A DNA stretch of 6,182 nucleotides from Streptomyces sp. (lineage in GTDB: Bacteria > Actinomycetota > Actinomycetes > Streptomycetales > Streptomycetaceae): the NCBI GenBank assembly GCA_003519485.1, contig DOWQ01000681.1, positions 1-6,182 on the forward strand. The letters run 5' to 3'. A program made the position numbers and the translations under genes. Of this stretch, positions 1-5,212 are shown piece after piece. Each line of letters opens with the position of its first letter. Position 1 is the stretch's first letter. The notes beneath the pieces are model-generated. The model worked only from the letters and a program-made list of their open reading frames with translations. It did not search any database and was not told where the DNA came from.

Positions 1-71
1 GGCCGGGGATCGCGCGCGGGACCGGTCCGCGGGGTGTCGGGGTGGGCCGCCGGGGCTGCTGACATCGGCAC
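1..71 (-). CDS. N-terminal fragment of an unidentified gene leaving the left edge (possibly deoC)
   Basis: On the minus strand an AGGAG ribosome-binding site (80-84) lies 8 nt before a GTG at 71-69. From there 23 codons run to the window edge without a stop. They read roughly V/M-P-M-S-A-A-P-A-A-H-P-D-T-P-R-T-G-P, and about four in five third positions are G or C, as expected for a Streptomyces gene. An ATG two codons later (65-63) is an alternative start but has a longer spacer of 14 nt. The visible part is an Ala/Pro-rich, probably disordered leader with no domain, so the sequence alone does not identify it. In related genomes, as I recall, deoxyribose-phosphate aldolase (deoC) sits downstream of this mutase and has an Ala/Pro/Thr-rich start. 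That would fit the nucleoside-catabolism theme but is inferred from position only. The fragment is short enough to be a chance open frame. Confidence 0.45.
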   Translation of the reverse strand, partial: MPMSAAPAAHPDTPRTGPARDPR

Positions 72-129
72 GCTGGCAACTCCTGGGGCGGGGAGGCGGG
101 GCTACCCGTCCACACTTCCCGCCCGGAGG

Positions 130-145
130 CGCCGCGCGCGCGGCG
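130..145. repeat. 16-bp perfect GC palindrome in the gap after the mutase gene
   Basis: The bases CGCCGCGC are followed directly by their reverse complement. A 5-bp hairpin with a 3-nt loop (146-158) adjoins it. The gap between the mutase stop (203) and the left-edge gene (71) otherwise shows no gene. These structures could slow or stop leftward transcription, but no T-tract follows. In DNA this GC-rich, short palindromes also occur by chance. Confidence 0.35.
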
Positions 146-183
146 GGCTGCGACAGCCGCACCAGCCGAACCACCCGATCGGA

Positions 184-202
184 CGGCGGGAGCCTCCCGC
201 TG
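184..202 (-). terminator. Possible weak hairpin terminator directly after the mutase gene
   Basis: Immediately downstream of the mutase TGA (205-203) the minus strand can fold GCGGGA (200-195) with TCCCGC (191-186) around a 3-nt loop. The outer pairs are imperfect. No U-run follows, which is common for Streptomyces terminators. The stem is only 6 bp, so it may equally be a stability element, with transcription running on into the left-edge gene. Confidence 0.35.
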
Positions 203-1897
203 TCAGATCCCGGCCGCCTCCGACAGGTCGGTCTTGAGCGTGGCCAGGACCGCGTCCGCCGTCGTGCGGGCGTCGGCGAGGCGGCCGGCCGACCCGACCG
301 GGACGACGACCTCCAGATAGCACTTGAGCTTGGGCTCCGTGCCGCTCGGCCGGACGATCACCCGGGCCGACTCCACGCCGTCCCCCGCGAGCGTGTAGCG
401 CAGGCCGTCGGTGGGCGGCAGCCGGTCGGTGCCGAGCGCCAGGTCCTCGGCGCCGGTCACGGCCAGCCCGGCGAGCTTGGCGGGCGGCTCGCCGCGCAGC
501 CGCTTCATGGCCTCGGTGATCACCGACACGTCCTGGACGCGTACGGACAGCTGGTCGGTGGCGTGCAGCCCGTACTCCACCGCGAGGTCGTCGAGCAGAT
601 CGGCCAGGTCGCGGCCGGACTGCTTGAGCTCGGCGGCCAGCTCCGCGATGAGCAGGGCGGCGGTGATGCCGTCCTTGTCACGGACGCCGGCCGGGTCGGC
701 GCAGTAGCCGAGCGCCTCCTCGTATGCGTAGCGCAGGCCGTCGGTGCGGGCCAGCCACTTGAAGCCGGTCAGCGTCTCCTCGTACGGGACGCCGGCCGCG
801 CGGGCGATCCGGGAGAGCAGGGACGAGGAGACGATCGTCGTGGCGAAGGTGCCGGCCGCCCGCTTGTGCACCAGGTGGGTGGCGAGCAGCGCGCCGGTCT
901 CGTCGCCGCGCAGCATCCGCCAGCCGGCCGGGGTGCCCGGGGCGGGGACGGCCACGGCGCAGCGGTCCGCGTCCGGGTCGTTGGCGATGACCAGGTCGGG
1001 GGCGGCGGCGCGGGCGGCGGCGAACGCCAGGTCCATGGCGCCCGGCTCCTCCGGGTTGGGGAAGGCCACCGTCGGGAACGCCGGGTCGGGCTCGCCCTGC
1101 TCGGGGACCACAACCGGGGCCGGGAAGCCGGCCCGTTCGAAGGCGGCGAGGAGCGTGTCGCGGCCGACGCCGTGCAGGGGCGTGTAGACGACCCGTACGT
1201 CGCGGGGCGAGCCGCCGGTGAGCACCGCGTCCGTACGGGCGAGGTACGCGTTGACGATCTCCTCGCCGAGGGTCTCCCAGCCCGACTCCGCGAGCTCCAC
1301 GTCGGCCAGGCTCTTGACCGCCGCGATCTCCGCCGCGATGCCGGCGTCGGCCGGCGGCACGATCTGCGAGCCGTCGCCGAGGTAGACCTTGTAGCCGTTG
1401 TCCCGCGGCGGATTGTGGCTGGCGGTGACGGTGACGCCCGCGACCGCGCCGAGGTGGCGGACGGCGAAGGCCAGCACGGGCGTCGGCAGCGGGCGCGGCA
1501 GGAGTACGGCGTCCAGGCCGGCGCCGGTCATGACGGCGGCGGTGTCGCGGGCGAAGTCCGCACTCCGGTAGCGGGCGTCGTAGCCGATGACGACCGTCCC
1601 GGTCGTGTCCTGCCGCCGGAGGTACGCGGCGAGGCCGGCGGCGGCCCGGATCACGACCGCGCGGTTCATCCGCATCGGGCCGGCGCCGAGCTCGCCGCGC
1701 AGGCCCGCGGTGCCGAACTGCAGCATGCCGCCGAAGCGGTCGGCGAGCTCGGCGAGGGCGGCGTCCTGCCCGCCGGAGGGGGGCGTGGCTGTCGCGGAGT
1801 CGAGGAGCCCGGCCAGCTCCTCGCGGGTCTCCGGGTCGGGGTCCTCGGCCAGCCAGGCCCGCGCCTGGAGGATCAGCTCCGCTGTATCACTTGCCAC
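203..1897 (-). CDS. PGM2-type phospho-sugar mutase, probably phosphopentomutase
   Basis: This 564-residue alpha-D-phosphohexomutase-superfamily enzyme moves a phosphate between C1 and the terminal carbon of a sugar through a phosphoserine. All four site elements are visible. They are the phosphoserine loop TASHNP at 158-163 (Ser160), the Mg-binding loop DPDADR at 307-312, the sugar-specificity region with GFKW at 378-381 and EEALGY at 393-398, and the phosphate-binding RPSGTEPK at 516-523. An N-terminal FGTAGLRG stands at 61-68. EEALGY followed by RDKDG resembles the PGM2/phosphopentomutase branch, whose members are about 560-620 residues, rather than the roughly 450-residue ManB/PMM branch. 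Mycobacterial relatives are labelled pmmB. With purine nucleoside phosphorylase just upstream, conversion of (deoxy)ribose-1-phosphate to the 5-phosphate is the best inferred role; glucose-1-phosphate may also be used. GTG 1897 was chosen because AGGAG lies 6 nt upstream and the family similarity begins soon after. A longer in-frame start at 2005 lacks support. The protein is probably cytosolic, with no signal peptide. Confidence 0.93.
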   Translation of the reverse strand: MASDTAELILQARAWLAEDPDPETREELAGLLDSATATPPSGGQDAALAELADRFGGMLQFGTAGLRGELGAGPMRMNRAVVIRAAAGLAAYLRRQDTTGTVVIGYDARYRSADFARDTAAVMTGAGLDAVLLPRPLPTPVLAFAVRHLGAVAGVTVTASHNPPRDNGYKVYLGDGSQIVPPADAGIAAEIAAVKSLADVELAESGWETLGEEIVNAYLARTDAVLTGGSPRDVRVVYTPLHGVGRDTLLAAFERAGFPAPVVVPEQGEPDPAFPTVAFPNPEEPGAMDLAFAAARAAAPDLVIANDPDADRCAVAVPAPGTPAGWRMLRGDETGALLATHLVHKRAAGTFATTIVSSSLLSRIARAAGVPYEETLTGFKWLARTDGLRYAYEEALGYCADPAGVRDKDGITAALLIAELAAELKQSGRDLADLLDDLAVEYGLHATDQLSVRVQDVSVITEAMKRLRGEPPAKLAGLAVTGAEDLALGTDRLPPTDGLRYTLAGDGVESARVIVRPSGTEPKLKCYLEVVVPVGSAGRLADARTTADAVLATLKTDLSEAAGI

Positions 1898-1903
1898 GTG
1901 ATG

Positions 1904-1908
1904 CTCCT
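1904..1908 (-). promoter_or_regulatory. Ribosome-binding site (AGGAG) fixing the mutase GTG start
   Basis: On the minus strand AGGAG ends 6 nt before the GTG at 1897. It decides the start against the in-frame ATG at 2005, whose extra 36 residues are low-complexity and encoded by the intergenic region. I see no convincing -10/-35 pair between 1909 and 2043. The mutase may have its own promoter there or be read from upstream. Confidence 0.75.
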
Positions 1909-1988
1909 GCTGTGTCGTCGGTGGGTCCGGGGCTCGCCGTTCGCTTGCGGTGGGCACGGACACATGTACGGGCCCCGGGGGCGCGGAG

Positions 1989-2015
1989 CCGGCGGCCCGG
2001 GCCACGGGGCGCCGG
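1989..2015. repeat. Nested inverted repeats upstream of the mutase
   Basis: CCGGCG (1989-1994) pairs with CGCCGG (2010-2015), and a separate 10-bp palindrome GGCCCGGGCC lies at 1994-2003. If the mutase transcript starts upstream of here, these could form a 5' leader hairpin about 100 nt before the start codon. The extreme GC content makes chance formation plausible. Confidence 0.25.
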
Positions 2016-2043
2016 TTCTGCTCTACCTGTACCCGGTCGCGGA

Positions 2044-2153
2044 CCGGATGCGTCGTGCGCGGCCGGATGCGACCCGGCCGCCGGTGTCCGGATGCGTCCG
2101 GGCTCGTACGACCGGGCTCGTACGTCCGGGCTCGTACTACCGGGTGCGTGCCT
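2044..2153. repeat. Tandem 14-bp repeat array with related scattered units
   Basis: Three contiguous 14-bp units share CCGGGCTCGTAC plus two variable bases: 2098-2111, 2112-2125 and 2126-2139. A diverged fourth unit, CCGGGTGCGTGCCT, follows at 2140-2153. To the left, CCGGATGCG occurs three times (2044-2052, 2063-2071, 2088-2096) and resembles the fourth unit. The array fills the middle of the 318-bp gap between the phosphorylase stop and the mutase start. The unit contains a near-palindromic TCGTACGA in its first copy, so it could be a repeated protein-binding site, or simply slippage-generated sequence in a spacer. There are no unique spacers between units, so it is not a CRISPR. Confidence 0.75.
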
Positions 2154-2173
2154 CCGGTGATCCGGGCCGTCCG

Positions 2174-2201
2174 CCGCCGCGGGCCGTACGGTCCGCGGCG
2201 G
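2174..2201 (-). terminator. Strong hairpin 14 nt after the phosphorylase stop codon
   Basis: Bases 2174-2187 are almost perfectly complementary to 2188-2201, with one non-Watson-Crick position at 2183/2192. This gives about 11 good pairs on either side of a GTAC tip. The hairpin begins 14 nt beyond the TGA of the phosphorylase, where an intrinsic terminator or 3' end protector would sit. There is no T-tract, as is usual in Streptomyces. If it ends most transcripts, the mutase downstream needs its own promoter. Confidence 0.65.
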
Positions 2202-2215
2202 GCCGGCTCGCCCTG

Positions 2216-3031
2216 TCAGAGGCGCTCGAGCACCTGTGCGAGCAGGCTGCCCATCCGGGCGGCGGAGTCGCGGCCCGCCTGGAGCACCTCTTCATGGTTG
2301 AGCGGCGCGCCGGTCATGCCCGCGGCGAGGTTGGTCACCAGCGAGATGCCGAGCACCTCGGCGCCGGCCTCGCGGGCGGCGATGGCCTCCAGCACGGTCG
2401 ACATGCCCACCAGGTCCGCGCCCAGCGTGCGGATCATGTTGATCTCGGCCGGAGTCTCGTAGTGCGGGCCGGGGAACTGGACGTACACCCCCTCCTCGAG
2501 GCTGCTGTCGATCTCCTTGCAGAGCGCGCGCAGCCGCGGCGAGTAGAGGTCCGTGAGGTCGACGAAGTTCGCCCCGGCGATCGGGGAGGTGGCGGTGAGG
2601 TTGATGTGATCGCTGATGAGCACCGGCTGGCCGGGACGCATCCCGGCGCGGAGGCCGCCGCAGCCGTTGGTCAGCACGATCGTCTTGCAGCCGGCGGCCA
2701 CGGCGGTGCGCACGCCGTGCGCGACGGCGGCGACGCCCCGGCCCTCGTAGTAGTGGGTACGGCCGAGGTAGACCAGCGCGCGCTTCCCGCCGATCCGGTA
2801 CGACCGCACCGTGCCCGAGTGGCCCTCGACCGCGGGCGGTGGGAAGCCGGGCAGCGCGGTGACCGGCAGTTCGTGCTCCGGTGTGCCCAGCGCGTCGGCG
2901 GCGGGGACCCAGCCGGAGCCCATGACGAGGGCGACGTCATGGCTGTCTGCGCCGGTCAGCTCGCGCAGACGGGCGGCGGCGGCTTCGGCGTCGGGGGCGC
3001 CGAGGTGGTCCGAAGTCTCAGAAGCGTTCAC
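2216..3031 (-). CDS. punA: Purine nucleoside phosphorylase, trimeric class (6-oxopurine type)
   Basis: This 271-residue enzyme cleaves inosine, guanosine and their deoxy forms with phosphate to give the base and (deoxy)ribose-1-phosphate, in the cytosol. It belongs to the low-molecular-mass trimeric family (PNPH/PunA/XapA), not the hexameric E. coli DeoD family, although actinobacterial copies are often labelled deoD. Residues matching the mammalian active site are visible. They are GSG at 38-40, His71 (EGHSG), Arg91 and His93 in GRTHYYEG, Tyr191-Glu192 in FPGPHYET, Met210-Ser211 in GMST, Asn234 (VTN) and His246 in NHEEV. The Asn/Glu pair predicts preference for 6-oxopurines over adenosine. 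The GTG start is supported by the family-typical opening MNAS; no Shine-Dalgarno site stands near it. The product would feed the phospho-sugar mutase, which lies next on the same strand after a 318-bp gap. Confidence 0.96.
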   Translation of the reverse strand: MNASETSDHLGAPDAEAAAARLRELTGADSHDVALVMGSGWVPAADALGTPEHELPVTALPGFPPPAVEGHSGTVRSYRIGGKRALVYLGRTHYYEGRGVAAVAHGVRTAVAAGCKTIVLTNGCGGLRAGMRPGQPVLISDHINLTATSPIAGANFVDLTDLYSPRLRALCKEIDSSLEEGVYVQFPGPHYETPAEINMIRTLGADLVGMSTVLEAIAAREAGAEVLGISLVTNLAAGMTGAPLNHEEVLQAGRDSAARMGSLLAQVLERL

Positions 3032-3038
3032 GCGGATG

Positions 3039-3044
3039 AGGGTA
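3039..3044 (-). promoter_or_regulatory. Putative -10 box (TACCCT) for a leaderless phosphorylase transcript
   Basis: TACCCT on the minus strand fits the TAnnnT pattern of housekeeping actinobacterial promoters and ends 7 nt before the GTG at 3031. Transcription would therefore begin at or next to the start codon. The only purine-rich stretch upstream (GGGAG, 3053-3049) is 17 nt away, too far for a ribosome-binding site. No good -35 hexamer is visible at 17-18 bp spacing. Confidence 0.45.
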
Positions 3045-3056
3045 ACCGCTCCCGGC

Positions 3057-3068
3057 CTACGCGCGTAG
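3057..3068. promoter_or_regulatory. 12-bp perfect palindrome (operator-like) upstream of the phosphorylase
   Basis: CTACGCGCGTAG is a perfect palindrome lying 26-37 bp upstream of the phosphorylase start codon. If the transcript is leaderless, the palindrome covers the -35 region, a usual place for a repressor operator. The binding protein is unknown, and a 12-bp palindrome in GC-rich DNA could be accidental. Confidence 0.35.
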
Positions 3069-3122
3069 ACGCACCGTCGTCCCCGCGCCTGAGCCAGCCA
3101 ACCACGGGGCCGCCGGAACGTC

Positions 3123-3560
3123 TCAGCAGGGGCGCTTGCGCAGTTCCATCACGTAGTCGTGCGGGGCGCCGGCGGATTCCGCCGCGTCCGCGAGTTCGCC
3201 CAGGTAGCGGGCCGAGGGCAGGCCGCCCTCGTAGTCGTTGAGGACGTACAGCCAGGCTGCCTCGTCGCCGTCGAGGGTGTGCACGCGCACCCTCATCCTG
3301 CGGTATATGTCGAGTCCGACACCCTCCCACCGGTCCATGGACTCCTCGTCCATCGGAGCGATGTCGTACAGCGCCACGAAGATCTGCGAGCGGGGCGCCT
3401 CGACGATCGTCGCGAGCGCGCCCTCCCAGCCCATCTGCTCGCCGCCGAAGGTCAGCCGCCAGTCCGAGAGCCAGCCCGTCCCGCGCAGCGGGGAGTGCGG
3501 GGCGCGGCGCGACATCAGCCGCGCATCGAGGTTGCCGGCGTAGGCGGCGTAGAGCGACAT
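3123..3560 (-). CDS. Gamma-glutamylcyclotransferase-like (AIG2/GGCT fold) protein
   Basis: This small protein of 145 residues carries the GGCT-fold hallmarks. It opens with YAAYAGNLD at 4-12, the substrate-binding loop equivalent to YGSN in the family. It also has an acidic residue in DRWEGVG (Glu79) at the place of the catalytic Glu. Related enzymes release 5-oxoproline from gamma-glutamyl amines or dipeptides, but the true substrate of this actinobacterial branch is not evident. The tail is basic and ends in a cysteine (RKRPC). There is no signal peptide or membrane segment. ATG 3560 was chosen because the fold begins at once; a longer frame starting at 3653 adds an Arg/Pro-rich leader and collides with the divergent gene. 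A similar small gene lies beside lpdA in mycobacteria (Rv3304, from memory). Its stop is 91 bp before the phosphorylase start. Confidence 0.85.
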   Translation of the reverse strand: MSLYAAYAGNLDARLMSRRAPHSPLRGTGWLSDWRLTFGGEQMGWEGALATIVEAPRSQIFVALYDIAPMDEESMDRWEGVGLDIYRRMRVRVHTLDGDEAAWLYVLNDYEGGLPSARYLGELADAAESAGAPHDYVMELRKRPC

Positions 3561-3566
3561 GACACG

Positions 3567-3572
3567 AGAGTA
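3567..3572 (-). promoter_or_regulatory. Putative -10 box (TACTCT) for a leaderless cyclotransferase-like transcript
   Basis: TACTCT on the minus strand matches TAnnnT and ends 6 nt before the ATG at 3560, which places the transcript start on the A of the start codon. No Shine-Dalgarno sequence is present: the bases between are CGTGTC. The -35 position at 17-bp spacing reads GCGAAC, which is not a good match. Confidence 0.5.
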
Positions 3573-3579
3573 CGGGAGT

Positions 3580-3593
3580 GAACCGGGAGGTTC
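3580..3593. promoter_or_regulatory. GAACC-N4-GGTTC inverted repeat in the divergent promoter region
   Basis: A perfect 5-bp inverted repeat with a 4-bp spacer lies 20-33 bp upstream of the cyclotransferase-like start and about 60 bp upstream of the lpdA start. It would sit just upstream of the predicted -10 box for the leftward gene. It could be an operator serving one or both divergent genes, but the arms are short. Confidence 0.3.
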
Positions 3594-3641
3594 GCGGGGC
3601 CGCGCCCCGTACGGAGGGCCCCGCCGGGAGGTCCGCGGGGC
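3583..3641. repeat. 18-bp direct repeat pair between the divergent genes
   Basis: CCGGGAGGTTCGCGGGGC (3583-3600) recurs at 3624-3641 with one change (T to C at the tenth base). The starts are 41 bp apart, close to four helical turns, so both copies would face the same side of the DNA. The GCGGGGC ends can pair with CCCC-containing segments between them (for example 3595-3600 with 3604-3609), giving alternative hairpins. The whole 92-bp divergent gap (3561-3652) is therefore repeat-rich and probably regulatory. Confidence 0.6.
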
Positions 3642-3652
3642 GATGCGTGACA

Positions 3653-5101
3653 ATGGAGTATGTGACTCGGATCGTGATCATCGGTGGTGGGCCCGGCGGC
3701 TACGAGGCGGCACTCGTTGCCGCCCAGCTCGGCGCGGAGGTGACCGTCGTCGACTGCGACGGCTTGGGCGGGGCGTCGGTGCTGACCGACTGCGTGCCCT
3801 CGAAAACGCTGATCGCCACGGCGGAGGTGATGACGACCTTCGACTCCTCGTACGAGGAGCTGGGCATCATCGTGGCCGACGACACCCCGCACATCGACCG
3901 GGCGGCCCGCGTCGTCGGCGTCGACCTGGGCAAGGTCAACCGGCGGGTGAAGCGGCTCGCGCTCGCCCAGTCGCACGACATCACGGCATCCGTCACCCGC
4001 GCCGGCGCGCGTGTGCTGCGCGGCCGGGGCCGGCTGGAGCCCGCACAGGCGCCCGACGGCTCCCGGAAGGTGACCGTACGGTCCGCCGACGGCTCCGAGG
4101 AGACGCTGGTCGCGGACGCGGTGCTGGTCGCCACGGGCGGACACCCGCGCGAGATCCCGGACGCCCTGCCGGACGGCGAGCGCATCCTGAACTGGACCCA
4201 GGTCTACGACCTGGACGAGCTGCCCGAAGAGCTGATCGTGGTCGGCTCGGGTGTGACCGGCGCCGAGTTCGCCGGCGCCTACCAGGCCCTCGGTTCGAAG
4301 GTCACGCTCGTCTCCAGCCGGGACCGGGTGCTGCCGGGCGAGGACCCCGACGCCGCGGCGGTGCTGGAGGACGTCTTCCGGCGGCGCGGCATGAACGTGA
4401 TGTCCCGCTCCCGGGCGTCGGCGGTGAAGCGGCAGGGTGACCGGGTCGAGGTGAGCCTGGCCGACGGCCGGGTGATCACCGGCACGCACTGCCTGATGGC
4501 GGTCGGCGCGGTCCCGAACACCGCCGACATGGGCCTGGCCGAGGCAGGCGTGGTCCTGAAGGAGTCCGGACACATCCGCACCGACCGGGTCTCCCGGACC
4601 GCCGCGCCCGGCGTCTACGCCGCGGGCGACTGCACGGGCGTCTTCGCGCTGGCCTCGGTGGCGGCGATGCAGGGCCGGATCGCGATGTACCACTTCCTCG
4701 GGGACGCGGTCGCCCCGCTGAACCTCAAGACGGTGTCGGCGAACATCTTCACCGACCCCGAGATCGCCACCGTCGGCTACTCGCAGGCCGACGTGGACAG
4801 CGGCCGGATCGAGGCCCGCGCGGTGAAGCTGCCGCTGCTGCGCAATCCGCGCGCCAAGATGCAGGGCATCCGCGACGGCTTCGTGAAGCTGTTCTGCCGT
4901 CCGGGCACGGGCATCATCGTCGGCGGAGTGGTGGTCGCACCGCGGGCGAGTGAACTCATCCACCCGATATCGATCGCGGTGGACAACAACCTGACGGTGG
5001 AACAGATCGCCAACACCTTCACCGTCTACCCGTCGCTCTCCGGCTCGATCGCCGAGGTGGCGCGGCAGTTGCTGGCCCGGAAGACGGAGCGCGACGCGTA
5101 G
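3653..5101 (+). CDS. lpdA: LpdA-type flavoprotein NAD(P)H-quinone reductase
   Basis: This 482-residue FAD protein has the fold of disulfide reductases. The FAD-binding GGGPGGYEA is at 11-19, ATGG at 160-163, the nucleotide-binding GSGVTGAEFA at 198-207, the second FAD motif AAGDCTG at 323-329, and the dimerisation domain runs from about 355. The redox site reads GGASVLTDCVPSK (39-51), so only Cys47 remains and Ser42 stands near the lost first Cys. The C-terminal His-containing motif of lipoamide dehydrogenase is VYPSLSG (458-464), without His. These losses match mycobacterial LpdA (Rv3303c), a quinone reductase rather than a lipoamide dehydrogenase. Ser221-Ser-Arg223 replaces the Glu expected after beta-2 in NADH enzymes, which suggests NADPH can be used. 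The start is uncertain. ATG 3653 has no clear ribosome-binding site. GTG 3662 has GGAG only 3 nt upstream, or GACAAT 7 nt upstream as a leaderless -10. The gene is divergent to the cyclotransferase-like gene. Confidence 0.94.
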   Translation: MEYVTRIVIIGGGPGGYEAALVAAQLGAEVTVVDCDGLGGASVLTDCVPSKTLIATAEVMTTFDSSYEELGIIVADDTPHIDRAARVVGVDLGKVNRRVKRLALAQSHDITASVTRAGARVLRGRGRLEPAQAPDGSRKVTVRSADGSEETLVADAVLVATGGHPREIPDALPDGERILNWTQVYDLDELPEELIVVGSGVTGAEFAGAYQALGSKVTLVSSRDRVLPGEDPDAAAVLEDVFRRRGMNVMSRSRASAVKRQGDRVEVSLADGRVITGTHCLMAVGAVPNTADMGLAEAGVVLKESGHIRTDRVSRTAAPGVYAAGDCTGVFALASVAAMQGRIAMYHFLGDAVAPLNLKTVSANIFTDPEIATVGYSQADVDSGRIEARAVKLPLLRNPRAKMQGIRDGFVKLFCRPGTGIIVGGVVVAPRASELIHPISIAVDNNLTVEQIANTFTVYPSLSGSIAEVARQLLARKTERDA

Positions 5102-5112
5102 CGTGGCCGGCT

Positions 5113-5128
5113 GCGTGCCGAGACACGC
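5113..5128 (+). terminator. Possible weak hairpin after lpdA
   Basis: GCGTG (5113-5117) pairs with CACGC (5124-5128) around a 6-nt loop, 12 nt after the lpdA stop. The stem is short and has no T-tract, so read-through into the DeoR-family gene is possible. Confidence 0.25.
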
Positions 5129-5130
5129 CA

Positions 5131-5168
5131 TAGCAGCCGTCGGCAATTGTTGCGGGCAACTTCTGCTA
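5131..5168. repeat. Nested inverted repeats in the lpdA-regulator gap
   Basis: GTTGC-GG-GCAAC (5149-5160) is a perfect 12-bp interrupted palindrome. It overlaps GCAA-N3-TTGC (5143-5153) and is enclosed by TAGCAG (5131-5136) and CTGCTA (5163-5168). The segment is visibly richer in A and T than the rest of the window. It lies 52-89 bp upstream of the regulator start. It could be a second operator for that gene or a transcription-end structure for lpdA. Confidence 0.4.
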
Positions 5169-5178
5169 TTCGGCGCAA

Positions 5179-5193
5179 ACTGCTGAAAGCAGT
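5179..5193. promoter_or_regulatory. Operator-like palindrome ACTGCT-N3-AGCAGT before the DeoR-family gene
   Basis: A perfect 6-bp inverted repeat with spacer GAA lies 27-41 bp upstream of the GTG at 5220. It covers the predicted -35 hexamer (5183-5188). A repressor bound here would block RNA polymerase, and autoregulation by the adjacent DeoR-family protein is the simplest inference. The sequence alone does not show which protein binds. Confidence 0.5.
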
Positions 5194-5212
5194 CGGTGGA
5201 TGGGGTTACTGT
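5183..5212 (+). promoter_or_regulatory. Putative promoter for a leaderless DeoR-family transcript
   Basis: The -35-like CTGAAA (5183-5188, four of six matches to TTGACA) is followed after 18 bp by the -10-like TACTGT (5207-5212). The GTG start at 5220 comes 7 nt after the -10 box, so the mRNA would begin at or next to the start codon. The bases between (CAGTTCC) contain no ribosome-binding site. Confidence 0.5.

Noticed and set aside
1898..2005. Upstream in-frame start extending the mutase by 36 residues
   Set aside because: The extension is Pro/Ala/Arg-rich, not family-like, and the GTG at 1897 has a well-placed AGGAG.
2044..2153. CRISPR array
   Set aside because: The repeats are only 9-14 bp, are contiguous or irregularly spaced, have no unique spacers, and no cas genes are nearby.
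563..3241. An 892-codon open frame on the plus strand
   Set aside because: It lies antisense to the mutase and phosphorylase, crosses their intergenic repeats, has no recognisable domain, and is rich in Gly/Ala/Arg/Val as expected for a GC-skew shadow frame.
3561..3653. Upstream in-frame start extending the cyclotransferase-like protein by 31 residues
   Set aside because: It would run through the repeat-rich divergent promoter, and the conserved fold begins at the ATG at 3560.
3515..5146. A 543-codon minus-strand frame opposite lpdA
   Set aside because: It is antisense to a clearly conserved flavoprotein, its translation is Arg/His/Asp/Val-rich without motifs, and it overlaps the start of the cyclotransferase-like gene.
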